Of a DNA stretch of 64,000 nucleotides, positions 63,201 to 64,000 are shown in pieces. The DNA is from Eudromia elegans (lineage: Eukaryota; Chordata; Aves; Tinamiformes; Tinamidae), in the NCBI GenBank assembly GCA_003342815.1, contig PTEX01000137.1:1151564-1215563 (forward strand), in the 5' to 3' direction. Under the pieces are notes generated by a model. That model had not been told where the DNA came from and searched no databases. It worked only from the letters and a program-made list of their open reading frames with translations. The first letter of the stretch is position 1, and each line of letters starts with the position of its first letter. Made by a program: the position numbers and the translations under genes.

Positions 63201-64000
63201 CTGGGTATTTCACCTCTTAGACATTTTATGCTATGCAGAGCAAGGACAGGGAGTAATGTTTTAAGCACAAACTTGTCTTTCTATCTTTTTATATCCCATT
63301 CTTCCTTATGGCTTCAGACTACAACGCATGCATGACTATGTACAATACTCTATGTACTTCATGCATACGCACATGACAGAAACAGAAAAATGGCCTAAGA
63401 TGAGAAGATATGAGGTATTCTGAAGTGCCATGAGCAAAATTTTAATATGCAACTTGGGGAAGCAGTTTGCTGTTTGGCTGTGGTGATCTGGGGAACCTGG
63501 GTCTTCCAAGCAGATAGCAAAGCAGTATGGTCAGCAGGGAATGGAGCTTCCGTCAACCAGAAAAAATGGTTCATCTGAAATTCAAAAGGTTTGGAAGTCC
63601 CTCAGCTGCAACTGAGGCTATTGAGGGTGCAGTTAGTTTCTAAAGGCCAAAAAATATAAAAGCAAGAAAAATCAAGCAGAATAGACAAAGAAAATAGAAG
63701 AACATAATAAGTGCAGAAAGAGAAAAGCTTGAGCAGTAAGAAAAGTGCAAGTTTTATTTTTGGCACTATGTCTTATTGTAGAAAGCAAACATTGCATAAA
63801 GGACACACTAGCGCTCCAAAAACCACATCTCAGAGATACCATTAGCTCAGGACGTTCACAGCATATACAAGCTCAAAAAGACAAATATATACTTTGCATA
63901 ATCACAGTCCGAATGAAGCCTGCAGAGACCATTACCACACCAAAAGGCTCAACCAGCCAACCACAGTCTCACTGGCTACAGAAGAGCTGCTTTCTGTAAC
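60257..64000. other. Noncoding stretch to window end, no gene recognised
   Basis: The longest frames (60258-60701 minus, 147 codons; 60588-60962 plus, 124 codons) overlap on opposite strands and have no domain. The rest is AT-rich with short A runs (61491, 62081, 62891). No transposon, tRNA or other RNA gene is recognised. Confidence 0.55.

Noticed and set aside
1-64000. CRISPR arrays, operons, tRNA genes, viral or LTR elements
   Set aside because: No regularly spaced repeats, no tRNA B-box of the GGTTCGA type, no LTR pair or primer-binding site was seen; this is vertebrate-type DNA.

Overview
The window looks like gene-poor, AT-leaning nuclear DNA from a bird. The strongest clue is a CR1 non-LTR retrotransposon (17298-18291). 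It carries the characteristic 8-bp ATTCTATG tail repeat and a readable reverse-transcriptase C-terminal frame. Two much older CR1/L3-like relics (about 5445-5650 and 29965-30285), a few possible MIR-like scraps and many A/T-rich simple repeats fit a sauropsid genome. A turtle or crocodilian cannot be excluded from this sequence alone. There are no operons, ribosome binding sites, CRISPR arrays or plasmid/phage features.

Layout. At the left edge, on the minus strand, there is a plausible start of a protein-coding gene. It has a TATA box, an ATG with an in-frame stop just upstream, a 46-codon exon ending at a consensus GTAAGT donor, and an acceptor in the same phase whose frame stays open to the window edge. 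I do not recognise the protein, and this call rests on signals only. From about 0.7 to 42.7 kb I see intergenic or intronic DNA with CR1 copies, homopolymer tracts, short tandem duplications and scattered clusters of transcription-factor-like motifs. At 42.76-43.43 kb there is an isolated CpG-rich island containing a compact G-quadruplex motif; it is the best candidate for an unannotated promoter. The rest, to 64 kb, is again noncoding in appearance. It contains an exact 55-bp tandem duplication beside a 35-base A tract (47.75-47.89 kb), a hairpin plus direct-repeat structure (58.23 kb) and a POU-like motif pair (57.9 kb).

Apart from the CR1 frame (300 codons) and the left-edge exon candidate, the open frames of about 60-180 codons show no recognisable domain. 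They often overlap on opposite strands, and their number is about what chance gives in 64 kb read in six frames. I found no convincing previously undescribed system. The items most worth checking are the left-edge gene start, the CpG island, the 28.7-29.05 kb motif cluster and the 47.8 kb duplication.
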